Shown here piece after piece: positions 6,873 through 15,967 of a stretch of 23,646 bases of DNA. A model generated the notes under the pieces. The model saw only the letters and a program-made list of their open reading frames with translations. It had not been told where the DNA came from and did not search any database. This DNA is from Phycisphaerae bacterium (GTDB taxonomy: Bacteria > Planctomycetota > Phycisphaerae > UBA1845 > Fen-1342): contig JAGVEP010000416.1 in assembly GCA_020058145.1 (NCBI GenBank), positions 1-23,646 on the forward strand. Direction: 5' to 3'. Numbering within the stretch: position 1 is the first letter of the stretch; each line of letters starts with the position of its first letter. The position numbers and the translations under genes are program-made.

Positions 6873-8837
6873 CTACAGCTTCTTCTCAATCTTCGCCCAT
6901 GTGTCCTTCAGCGTCACCGTGCGGTTGAAGACGAGGCGGCGGGCACCCGGTTGGCTACGGCCGACACGGGGGTCGGCCGCTACATCGGTGTGGCACCGGC
7001 TAATAGCCGGTGTTCTCCGGCCGGTACGGAGCCCGGCCGCTACATTCGCCGGCGAGCCGCCGGCCGCCAACCGTTCGTGGCTGTCTTTGTCCACGCAGAA
7101 ATAGCCGTGCCGCTCGAACTGATAACGCGCACCGCTGGCAGCGTCGGCGACGCTCGGCTCAAGCCACGCCGGATTGATCACCTCCAGCGAGTCTGGATTG
7201 AGATTGCCCTTCCAATCACCGGCCGCGAAACCGGGTTTCGGCTCAGCAGGAGCCGCGCCATCCCCCGCGGCGCGCAGCGCATCATCGCTCACGTCGTCCG
7301 GATCGGGTTTGGTGAACAAGTGGTCATATAGCCGCACTTCGACCGCCAGCGCATGCGCGGCGCTCACCCAGTGCAGCGTGCTCTTGACCTTGCGGCCGTC
7401 GGGCGAATCGCCGCCGCGCGTGGCCGGGTCATAGGTGCAATGGACCTCGACGACATTACCCGCGGCGTCCTTCACGCAGCCGGTACACTTGACGAAGTAT
7501 GCGTACCGCAGCCGCACTTCGTTGCCGGGATACAGCCGCCAGTACTTCGGCGGCGGCGTTTCGCGGAAATCATCCTGCTCGATGTAGAGAACCTTCGAAA
7601 ACGGGACGTACCGCGAGCCGGCAGACACATCTTCGGGGTTGTTGATCGCCTCCATCCACTCCACCCCGTCGTCTGGGTAATTGTCGATGACCAGCTTGAG
7701 CGGCCGCAGCACGCCCAGCACGCGCGGGGCCACCTTGTTCAGGTGCTCGCGGACACAATGCTCCAGCAACGCGATATCGACCGTGCTCTCAACCTTCGAC
7801 ACGCCGATGCGGCGGCAGAATTCACGCAGTGCTTCCGGCGGATAGCCCCGGCGGCGCATCCCGGAGATCGTCGGCATGCGCGGATCGTCCCACCCGCAGA
7901 CGAGGCCGCTTTTCACGAGCTCCAGCAGCCGGCGTTTGCTCATCACGGTGTACGTCAGGTTGAGCCGGGCAAACTCGATTTGCTGCGGGTGGTGGATTTT
8001 GTTGCCCCACGGACCGCTACCGTCGTCGGTGCGGCCCTCGTTGACCGCGTCGATGAACCAATCGTACAGCGGGCGGTGGTTCTCGAATTCCAGGGTGCAG
8101 ATGCTGTGCGTGATACCTTCGAGCGAGTCCTCGAAGCCGTGCGCCCAGTCGTACATCGGGTACAAACACCATTTGTCGCCGGTGTTATGGTGCGTCGCGT
8201 GTACGATGCGGTACATGACTGGGTCGCGCAGGTTGAGGTTGGGGTGGGCCATGTCGATTTTCGCCCGCAGCGTCTTCGTGCCGTCGGGGACCTCGCCTGT
8301 GCGCATGCGCTCGAACAGGTCGAGATTCTCCTCGATCGGGCGGTCGCGATACGGGCTGGCCTGGCCCGGTGTCGTTAGCGTGCCCCGCCCGCGGCTGACC
8401 TGCTCGGCGGACAGGTCGCAGACGTAGGCCTTGCCTTTCTTGATGAGCTCGATGGCCCAGGCGTGCATCTGGTCGAAGTAGTTGGAGCCCCAGATGACAC
8501 CGGCGCTGGGCTCATCGTCGCGTATGCCCACCCAGCGGGCTCCGAGCCAGCGCACGTCCTCGATGATCGAGTCGACGTACTCCTGCTCCTCTTTCTCGGG
8601 GTTCGTGTCGTCCATGCGCAGATTGAATTTGCCGCCATACTCGGCCGCGAGGCCGTAGTTCAGGCAGATCGACTTGGCATGGCCGATGTGGAGGTAGCCA
8701 TTGGGCTCGGGCGGGAAGCGCGTGTGTACGCGGCGGTCGAAGCGGCCGGTGCGGTTGTGTTCGTCGACGATCTCGCGAATGAAGTCGCGCGGGCCGGTCT
8801 TGGCGTCGCGTGGGGAGTCCGTTTTCGGGGTGGTCAT
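6873..8837 (-). CDS. glnS: Glutaminyl-tRNA synthetase with repeat-derived insertion
   Basis: A cytoplasmic class I aminoacyl-tRNA synthetase that charges tRNA-Gln. The frame reaches TTG 8843, but ATG 8837 is the likelier start, giving 654 residues against about 554 in E. coli. The Rossmann catalytic core has the FPPEPNGYLHIGHAKS signature (HIGH), MDDTNPEKEE, and the second signature VMSKRRL in place of KMSKS, followed by WDDPRMPTISGMRRRGYPPEA, which separates GlnRS from GluRS. The anticodon-binding beta-barrels follow, ending in LVFNRTVTLKDTWAKIE. Between the CVDKDSHE strand and LVFNRT lies an insert of about 46 residues (about 589-634, bases 6936-7073). It is translated from a cluster of palindromic repeats and absent from ordinary GlnRS. 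The rest of the protein looks intact, so the enzyme is probably functional. No clear Shine-Dalgarno precedes the start. Confidence 0.96.
   Translation of the reverse strand: MTTPKTDSPRDAKTGPRDFIREIVDEHNRTGRFDRRVHTRFPPEPNGYLHIGHAKSICLNYGLAAEYGGKFNLRMDDTNPEKEEQEYVDSIIEDVRWLGARWVGIRDDEPSAGVIWGSNYFDQMHAWAIELIKKGKAYVCDLSAEQVSRGRGTLTTPGQASPYRDRPIEENLDLFERMRTGEVPDGTKTLRAKIDMAHPNLNLRDPVMYRIVHATHHNTGDKWCLYPMYDWAHGFEDSLEGITHSICTLEFENHRPLYDWFIDAVNEGRTDDGSGPWGNKIHHPQQIEFARLNLTYTVMSKRRLLELVKSGLVCGWDDPRMPTISGMRRRGYPPEALREFCRRIGVSKVESTVDIALLEHCVREHLNKVAPRVLGVLRPLKLVIDNYPDDGVEWMEAINNPEDVSAGSRYVPFSKVLYIEQDDFRETPPPKYWRLYPGNEVRLRYAYFVKCTGCVKDAAGNVVEVHCTYDPATRGGDSPDGRKVKSTLHWVSAAHALAVEVRLYDHLFTKPDPDDVSDDALRAAGDGAAPAEPKPGFAAGDWKGNLNPDSLEVINPAWLEPSVADAASGARYQFERHGYFCVDKDSHERLAAGGSPANVAAGLRTGRRTPAISRCHTDVAADPRVGRSQPGARRLVFNRTVTLKDTWAKIEKKL
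6959..7064 (+). repeat. Cluster of four palindromes inside glnS
   Basis: Four hairpins stand in a row: GGCCGA...TCGGCC followed by GCTACATC (6959-6986); CACCGGCT-aat-AGCCGGTG (6994-7012); GGCCGG...CCGGCC followed by GCTACATTC (7019-7047); and GCCGGC-gagcc-GCCGGC (7048-7064). On the glnS coding strand the two GCTACAT tails read as NVAA and DVAA, giving a visible peptide repeat NVAAGLRTG / DVAADPRVG. The cluster belongs to the dispersed palindrome family of this window. Confidence 0.85.
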
Positions 8838-9003
8838 GGTCAATAATCCCAGCAGCGCAAGCTGTCCGCACCAACTCTCGGCAACCTGCGGCGTGCGGCA
8901 TGATAATCGGCCCGCTGGCGGGCGCCGATGAGCGGTTCGGCCAATCCTAGCTGCACGGGTCCAAGTTTGAAGCGCCAGTATGGCGGCCTCGCAATAAAGG
9001 AAT

Positions 9004-9031
9004 TTGACTTACGGGCTTTTCGGACCATAAA
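9004..9031 (+). promoter_or_regulatory. Sigma70-type promoter of the secreted-protein row
   Basis: TTGACT (9004-9009) and CATAAA (9026-9031) are separated by 16 bases and match consensus at five and four of six positions. They lie about 50 bases upstream of the first secreted-protein ATG, in a locally AT-richer stretch of an otherwise GC-rich region. The 246 bases between glnS and that gene hold no other feature that I recognise. Confidence 0.5.
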
Positions 9032-9083
9032 ATGGGCGTGTCCGCTTGGGCGGAAGCACATGCTGGGACGCGGGAGTACGAAC

Positions 9084-9806
9084 ATGAAGCACATCACGCG
9101 GTGTATCACAGCGCTGGCGATACTGGCGTCGTTTGCGACTGCTGGGCGGGCTGAGCCTTGGACCGTCACCTGGGACGGCAATGACTACCCGGAGAATGAG
9201 GGCTGGTACCGCGATCTGTGGGGTCCGCCGGACATTCGCACGCTGAACCCCGACAGCACGATGACGCTGGACACACGGCAGACCGTCGAGTTGTGGGACA
9301 CCTACCTCATGTGGCGGCCGCTCAACCCTGGCCCCGGGGAGACGTTCTTCCTGACCTTCCGCGTCCGTGTTTCGGAAATCACAGGCGGAATTGATCCCGG
9401 CGTGTGGTTCAAGACCGATAATTTCAAGAGTATAGACTTCCTGCTTTCCATGGATCACGTCGAGATCCCGTTTTTCATCACCATTGCCCAGTTCGAGCCG
9501 GGCGTCTTTCACACATTTGAATGTCTGTCGTCGGACATGCAGACGTTTCGTTTCTTCGTGGACGACCAGTTCGCGTACGAGGGCAATTTCCTGCCATCGG
9601 GTTATCAGTCCACGATGGCTTGGGGCGACATCGTGTATGGCGCATCCAGTCTGGCCACGTGGGACTTCCTGAGCTTCGGCGTGGTCCCTGAAGTTTCAAC
9701 AGGATTGCTTTTGGTTGTGCTCCCGCTGATTCGGCGGCGCACGTGCGGGCAACCTGCGCGTCAAAGAGGATCTCTCCTATGGAGCCGCTCGCTAACGGAC
9801 GTTTGA
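9084..9806 (+). CDS. Secreted PEP-CTERM-like protein, paralogue 1
   Basis: A 240-residue exported protein. The ATG at 9084 is set by GGGAG at 9072-9076 and by the signal peptide MKHITRCITALAILASFATAGRA. The mature part (EPWTVTWDGNDYPENEGWYR, then NPGPGETFFLTFRVRVSE, FEPGVFHTFE, MQTFRFFVDDQFAYEGNF) has the strand pattern of a concanavalin/LamG-like jelly roll, where a ..F.VDG....G.F hairpin is typical; this fold is inferred by eye. The C-terminus VPEVSTG, a short hydrophobic stretch, then RRR resembles a PEP-CTERM sorting tail with the motif altered. Unlike its neighbour, the frame continues 18 residues past RRR because the stop position used in paralogue 2 reads as AGA here. About 86% identical to the next gene over the 184-residue mature domain. 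Confidence 0.8.
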   Translation: MKHITRCITALAILASFATAGRAEPWTVTWDGNDYPENEGWYRDLWGPPDIRTLNPDSTMTLDTRQTVELWDTYLMWRPLNPGPGETFFLTFRVRVSEITGGIDPGVWFKTDNFKSIDFLLSMDHVEIPFFITIAQFEPGVFHTFECLSSDMQTFRFFVDDQFAYEGNFLPSGYQSTMAWGDIVYGASSLATWDFLSFGVVPEVSTGLLLVVLPLIRRRTCGQPARQRGSLLWSRSLTDV

Positions 9807-9823
9807 CTGCGGAGGTACGGCAG

Positions 9824-10522
9824 ATGCTAGGGCACGTGAATTCGGCACTACTGCGATCTATCGCGCTGGCAGCAGTCCTGGCCGGAACGGCTGGCTTCGC
9901 GCATGCGGAGCCTTGGACCGTCACCTGGGACGGCAATGACTACCCGGAGAATGAAGGCTGGTACCGCGACCTGTGGGGGCCGCCGGACATTCGCACACTC
10001 AATGCGGACGGCACGATGACGCTGGATACGCGGATAACGCCCCAGCTTTGGGACACATACCTGATGTGGCGTCCTCTAAACCCCGGGCCCGGAGAAACGT
10101 TCTTTCTTTCCTTCCGCGTCTGCGTTTCGGAAGTGAACGGCTACTATGACCCGGGGGTTTATTTTAAGACCGATAACTTCAAGGGCATAGACTTCCTTTT
10201 GGCGATGGATCACGTCGAAATTCCTTTTTTCATAACCATCGCCCAGTTCGAGCCCGGCGTCTTCCACACATTCGAATGTCTGTCGTCGGACATGCAGACG
10301 TTTCGTTTCTTCGTGGACGGTGCATTTACCTATGAGGGAACGTTCTTGGCGGATAGCTATCCCCCAATGATGGCCTGGGGCGACATCGTCCGTGGCGCGT
10401 CCAGTCTGGCCACGTGGGACTTCCTGAGCTTCGGCGTGGTCCCTGAAGTATCAACGGGGGCGCTTCCATTTGTGCTCTTGTTCTTCCAGCGGCGTGATCG
10501 CGGGCAACGGGCTCGCTTGTAA
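9824..10522 (+). CDS. Secreted PEP-CTERM-like protein, paralogue 2
   Basis: A 232-residue tandem paralogue of the preceding gene, 17 bases downstream. The start at ATG 9824 is fixed by a strong GGAGGT at 9811-9816. The signal peptide (MLGHVNSALLRSIALAAVLAGTAGFAHA) is unrelated in sequence to that of paralogue 1, while the mature domain shows only about 25 differences in 184 positions by hand alignment. Some stretches are identical at base level, for example around 10273-10318 against 9520-9565. Substitutions cluster in exposed-looking loops (NGYYDPGVYF, GAFTYEGTFLADSYPPMM). The tail VPEVSTG, then ALPFVLLFF and QRRDRGQRAR, is a compact PEP-CTERM-like signal, which would imply export and anchoring by an exosortase-like system; no exosortase gene lies in this window. 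Function unknown. Confidence 0.82.
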   Translation: MLGHVNSALLRSIALAAVLAGTAGFAHAEPWTVTWDGNDYPENEGWYRDLWGPPDIRTLNADGTMTLDTRITPQLWDTYLMWRPLNPGPGETFFLSFRVCVSEVNGYYDPGVYFKTDNFKGIDFLLAMDHVEIPFFITIAQFEPGVFHTFECLSSDMQTFRFFVDGAFTYEGTFLADSYPPMMAWGDIVRGASSLATWDFLSFGVVPEVSTGALPFVLLFFQRRDRGQRARL

Positions 10523-10524
10523 GA

Positions 10525-10541
10525 CCTTCTTTCTGAAGGAG
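10525..10541 (+). promoter_or_regulatory. Hairpin covering the ribosome binding site of the third secreted gene
   Basis: CCTTC (10525-10529), loop TTTCT, GAAGG (10535-10539). The right arm overlaps the AAGGAG Shine-Dalgarno at 10536-10541, six bases before ATG 10548. A short stem of this kind could lower initiation unless ribosomes arriving from the upstream gene, which stops at 10522, open it. Confidence 0.35.
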
Positions 10542-10547
10542 CGCGAC

Positions 10548-12164
10548 ATGGTAGGACAGCGACTGGCAGTTTTCATTCTGGCTGCGGCGAGCGCCGCAGC
10601 GCTCGGAGACCCCTTGGTGGTGCGTTTCGTGCAACGCAACCCGAATCTCGACCCGAACAGCGACTACTACATATACGGCACGCGTGTGACGATTTTCCAC
10701 GGCTACGCAGACCAGCAGTTTCAGTTCGAGTGCTACTACGTCGATCCCAACGGGAACTACTCCCATCCAGCCGACATCAGTTCGATTGCGGTGGACCCCA
10801 ACGCCGGGCCGGTGCGCCTCACGGTGCTGCCGGACCCGAACGACCCGAATCGCCTCTGGGGCGCGAGCGACGTCCTGGCGATGAACCTCGCCAACAGCGG
10901 CGTGACGTGCCGCGTCGAGGGCTTCAACATCGTGAGCGCCCTGGGCGACCCTAACGACCCCAACGCCGTCCAGATCGACGAGATCGCCGGCGACTTCCAC
11001 GCGGGCTACATCGCCAACGACGTTGTGATCGCAAAGCTCACCTCTGGGTGCTTTTCCGCCTTCAATGTCTACGCGAACTTGACGTTGACGGATACGACCT
11101 CTCCTCACGCCGGCAGCATCGACTTCTCGGGGTCCTGTCCGAGCACGATCACCATCGGCGGCAGCATGACCGGCGACGTCCTTCTCGCGCACGGCTGTTA
11201 TCAGGTGTTTAGCGGTACGTTGTCGGTCGGCCAGGACGCCCACAACATCACGATCGGCTCCACATGCAGCGGCGACATGCTCGGGCGCGTCCTGATCGGC
11301 CGCGATCTACTCGGTGGGCTGGTCTGTCATCAGTCTGTGGCGCAGGTAGACCCGAACCAACCCGACCCGGAACCGGTGATTGTCATCGGACGCAATCTGG
11401 TCGGCACAGTCAATTTGATGTCCGACTTACATCGCGCCCTGGAAATCCACGGTGGCGTGACGCGCGAGGAGCGCGGCACGGCCATCGACGTTTTCGGAAG
11501 TCTTACGTCTCAGGTCAGAGTGAACGGTGTGCTGGTGGACGGCCCGAGCAATTATGAAATCGACATCGGCAACATGTCGTCCACCGCCGCGATCGCGATC
11601 GACTGGGACGGCTACCAACCGGGGGACGACTGGCAGGCGGGGGCACTGATACGTGTGGGGCAGACGGCCTACTGGGGCAACGACCCAAACGCTCGCGTGT
11701 ACGAAATCACGTGCCCCAAGGGCGATCTCAACAACTCGGCCGACCCGCGGGACCCGAACACTTGGAACCCTGACTTCGACGACATCAATCCGTTTGTCGT
11801 TGCTCTCAGCGGCCAGGCCGAGTATGAGGCGGCCTTTCCCGGCCTTGGCGGATCATGGCAATACCACGCGGACTGCAACTGCGATAGCAACGTCGATTTC
11901 GACGATATCGACGCGTTCGTCTTGCGCCTGACGGACGCGGACGGCTACTACGTGGCGTATCCCGGCTGCGAATTGTGCGAAGGGCAGGACAACCTGGGGC
12001 AATCTCTGCCGAACGACCCGGCGTCAATCGCCAGATTGTTCCGCACGTACGTTGCGCCAGAGCGGCTGCCGGGCTTTATCGCTCATGCGCGGGAGTTCGT
12101 CAGGCATCATGCCGGCACGCCGCGCGGCCAGTATTGGGCGGCGGTACTGCGGCACCTGGAATAG
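10548..12164 (+). CDS. Secreted DPN-rich protein with C-terminal dockerin-like EF-hand pair
   Basis: A 538-residue exported protein. AAGGAG at 10536-10541 and the signal peptide MVGQRLAVFILAAASAAALG fix the start at ATG 10548. The mature protein has ten DPN tripeptides, twice as DPNDPN. A middle region (about 185-330) has short recurring strands with (I/V)xIGxx(L/M)xGxV, as in beta-solenoids. At about 392-470 come two EF-hand/dockerin-like units: GDLNNSADPRDPN ... NPDFDDINPFVVAL, then DCNCDSNVDFDDIDAFVLRL, each followed by Y-x-(A/V)-A/Y-(F/Y)-P-G. Such DFDDI pairs commonly end secreted proteins of Phycisphaerae-like planctomycetes and probably bind calcium. A tail of about 55 residues with helical character follows, without a sorting signal. 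It is the last gene of the three-gene row; its substrate is unknown. Confidence 0.8.
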   Translation: MVGQRLAVFILAAASAAALGDPLVVRFVQRNPNLDPNSDYYIYGTRVTIFHGYADQQFQFECYYVDPNGNYSHPADISSIAVDPNAGPVRLTVLPDPNDPNRLWGASDVLAMNLANSGVTCRVEGFNIVSALGDPNDPNAVQIDEIAGDFHAGYIANDVVIAKLTSGCFSAFNVYANLTLTDTTSPHAGSIDFSGSCPSTITIGGSMTGDVLLAHGCYQVFSGTLSVGQDAHNITIGSTCSGDMLGRVLIGRDLLGGLVCHQSVAQVDPNQPDPEPVIVIGRNLVGTVNLMSDLHRALEIHGGVTREERGTAIDVFGSLTSQVRVNGVLVDGPSNYEIDIGNMSSTAAIAIDWDGYQPGDDWQAGALIRVGQTAYWGNDPNARVYEITCPKGDLNNSADPRDPNTWNPDFDDINPFVVALSGQAEYEAAFPGLGGSWQYHADCNCDSNVDFDDIDAFVLRLTDADGYYVAYPGCELCEGQDNLGQSLPNDPASIARLFRTYVAPERLPGFIAHAREFVRHHAGTPRGQYWAAVLRHLE

Positions 12165-12292
12165 CGGTTCGTCGCAGGGACTCCCCGGCTGCTACGTCGG
12201 CCACGGGGGGCCGACATCTACGCTGCCGTCGGGCTCGGCGGCCCGACGCTACATCTCTTTCGTCGCTTTGGTTGCAGCCAAAGGCGGCGCTG
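12165..12292 (+). repeat. Intergenic palindrome pair upstream of the octamer array
   Basis: Two family palindromes lie side by side: GTCGGCC-acgggg-GGCCGAC (12196-12215) followed by ATCTACGC, and GTCGGGC-tcggcg-GCCCGAC (12228-12247) followed by GCTACATC. Together with the octamer array they fill the 321 bases between the convergent third secreted gene and glnN. No terminator with a T-run is seen, so these stems may act as one for either gene. Confidence 0.75.
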
Positions 12293-12480
12293 TGCCTCGG
12301 TGCCTGCGTGCCTCCGTGCCTTCGTGCCTTCGTGCCTCCGTGCCTCCGTGCCTCCGTGCCTCCGTGCCTTCGTGCCTCCGTGCCTCCGTGCCTCCGTGCC
12401 TCCGTGCCTCCGTGCCTCCGTGCCTCCGTGCCTGCGTGCCTCCGTGCCTCCGTGCCTTCGTGCCTCCGTGCCTTCGTGCC
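12293..12480. repeat. Array of about 23 tandem 8-bp repeats
   Basis: The unit is TGCCTCCG with variants TGCCTTCG, TGCCTGCG and one TGCCTCGG. Counting by eye gives 23 full copies from 12293 to 12476 plus a partial TGCC. Variation is almost confined to the sixth or seventh base. The array ends five bases from the glnN stop codon. Because 24 bases make eight codons it opens long frames on both strands (VPPCLRAS on plus, RRHGGTEA on minus); these are not taken as genes. Confidence 0.95.
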
Positions 12481-12485
12481 GGTCC

Positions 12486-14657
<2,172 letters not shown>

Positions 14658-14872
14658 GTTGCGGTCGGCCGGAAAAACATCACTACACTCACCCGTTTGT
14701 TGGGTTCAACTCCTGCGAGGTCCACGGGCTCCGTTGGCCCACAGATGACGGACATCACCCCCCACTCCGGCCAAGTCAGGCAGTCTATGGAGCGAACTGG
14801 TTCCTCACAAGGCTAGAATAATTCATCGGCCGCCTCGCCAGTCGTCGTGGATGCCGCGGAACGGCCGTATCG

Positions 14873-15967
14873 TCAGCGTCCGAGAGCGCTCACGGGAGTC
14901 CCGGACCGCAGCCGCACGCGGTAGAACTTGGACGCCCCCTCCGCGCCGCCGGTGCAGTACAACCACCCACCGGCACTCAACTCCCGCGATTCGGCACTGA
15001 AGCCGCGTGAATACGGGCCGGTCGATTCGTCGGCTTCGAGCAGTTTGAGCCAGTTCGCACCCTGATCCGCGCTGGCCAGCAGGGCGGCGTGTTCGCCGCC
15101 CGTTTTGCGCGCGGTCACGGTGCCCACGTAAACCTGCTCGCCGGCGGCGACGGTGAACCACAAGTACTGCGAGTCGCCGAGCAGTTCTTCTTGTGTGCCC
15201 GCCGCGCGGCTTACGCGCCAGAGCTGGCCGGAACCGTTGTCCGTGCCCCAAAACACGAAATCGTCCGTGAAAGCCACGTCGGTCGGGCCGTCGTGAAAGT
15301 GCCGCGCCAGGTCGCGAAACGTCGCGCCGCGGTCAGCGGAGCAGGCCCGGCCGCGCAGGACGCCGTCGCCGAATGCAATGTACAGACGTTTGCCGGCGTC
15401 GTCCCAGCGGACGGTGTGGATGTGCCGATTCAGCGGGTCGGACCAGATGGCCGCCCAGGTCAGGCCGTCGTCGGTGCTCTTGTACAGCGTCGCGCTGTGC
15501 GCGTCGTCCTGCGTGTAGTTGCCGGCATAAAGATGGTGCTTATCGTCCTCGTCCATGCGCCAGACGGGGACATCCAGACAGACTTGCCAAGTCGCGCCGC
15601 CGTCGGCCGTGCGATAAACGGAATGGTGATCGGCGCCCGTGAAGACCACCCCACTCCGCGAGGCAAACAACAGCCGCGGTCCCGTGCCGAGTGGGTTGCC
15701 GTAGTCTTGCCATTCCGCGTCGAGCCGACTGTCGCGGGCCTTGCGGATTTCGCCGCTGGGCAGACCCAAGTAGACGTCGTCCCCGCGGGCGTACGACGCG
15801 GAAACAGCCACCGGCAGCACCTCGATTTCGTAGCCCGCCGAGTCGACAGGCCAGTCGGCGAAGCCGCCCGAAGGACTGGGGCTGCAGCCCGCCAGTACCA
15901 GGCATACCAGCGTGTGGCCAGCTAACCTGCTGCCAAACAGACTTGAGCCCGTCCCCGCGACGTTCAT
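14873..15967 (-). CDS. Lipoprotein with Asp-box (BNR) beta-propeller repeats
   Basis: A 364-residue exported lipoprotein. Its N-terminus ends in the lipobox LAGC (Cys28), after which Ser-Pro-rich residues lead to the folded part. Asp-box motifs of the form S-x-D-x-G-x-T-W recur: YRTADGGATWQ, YKSTDDGLTWA, CSADRGATF and LASADQGANW. They are spaced as in sialidase/VPS10-like propellers, where they are structural turns and do not by themselves indicate an enzyme. No sialidase RIP motif or catalytic set is seen. Its ATG overlaps the stop of the upstream aminotransferase gene in an ATGA arrangement (15964-15967), so the two are probably translated together. Function unknown; possibly a surface binding or sensing protein. 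Confidence 0.8.
   Translation of the reverse strand: MNVAGTGSSLFGSRLAGHTLVCLVLAGCSPSPSGGFADWPVDSAGYEIEVLPVAVSASYARGDDVYLGLPSGEIRKARDSRLDAEWQDYGNPLGTGPRLLFASRSGVVFTGADHHSVYRTADGGATWQVCLDVPVWRMDEDDKHHLYAGNYTQDDAHSATLYKSTDDGLTWAAIWSDPLNRHIHTVRWDDAGKRLYIAFGDGVLRGRACSADRGATFRDLARHFHDGPTDVAFTDDFVFWGTDNGSGQLWRVSRAAGTQEELLGDSQYLWFTVAAGEQVYVGTVTARKTGGEHAALLASADQGANWLKLLEADESTGPYSRGFSAESRELSAGGWLYCTGGAEGASKFYRVRLRSGTPVSALGR

Noticed and set aside
6535..7104. 189-residue plus-strand frame opposite the nucleotidyltransferase remnant and the glnS end
   Set aside because: It covers the complement of two recognised genes and the palindrome cluster and shows no domain.
8928..9083. 52-residue N-terminal extension of the first secreted protein
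   Set aside because: The GGGAG site and a clean signal peptide start at 9084, and the promoter elements lie inside the extension.
12293..12480. Possible CRISPR array
   Set aside because: The unit is 8 bases with no spacers and there are no cas genes; it is a simple tandem repeat.
14690..14730. tRNA-like 3' end (GGGTTCAACTCC followed by a GAGGTCCAC-like acceptor)
   Set aside because: The stem flanking the TTCAA loop pairs poorly and no D-arm, anticodon arm or matching acceptor strand is found upstream. It is probably chance or, at best, a fragment.
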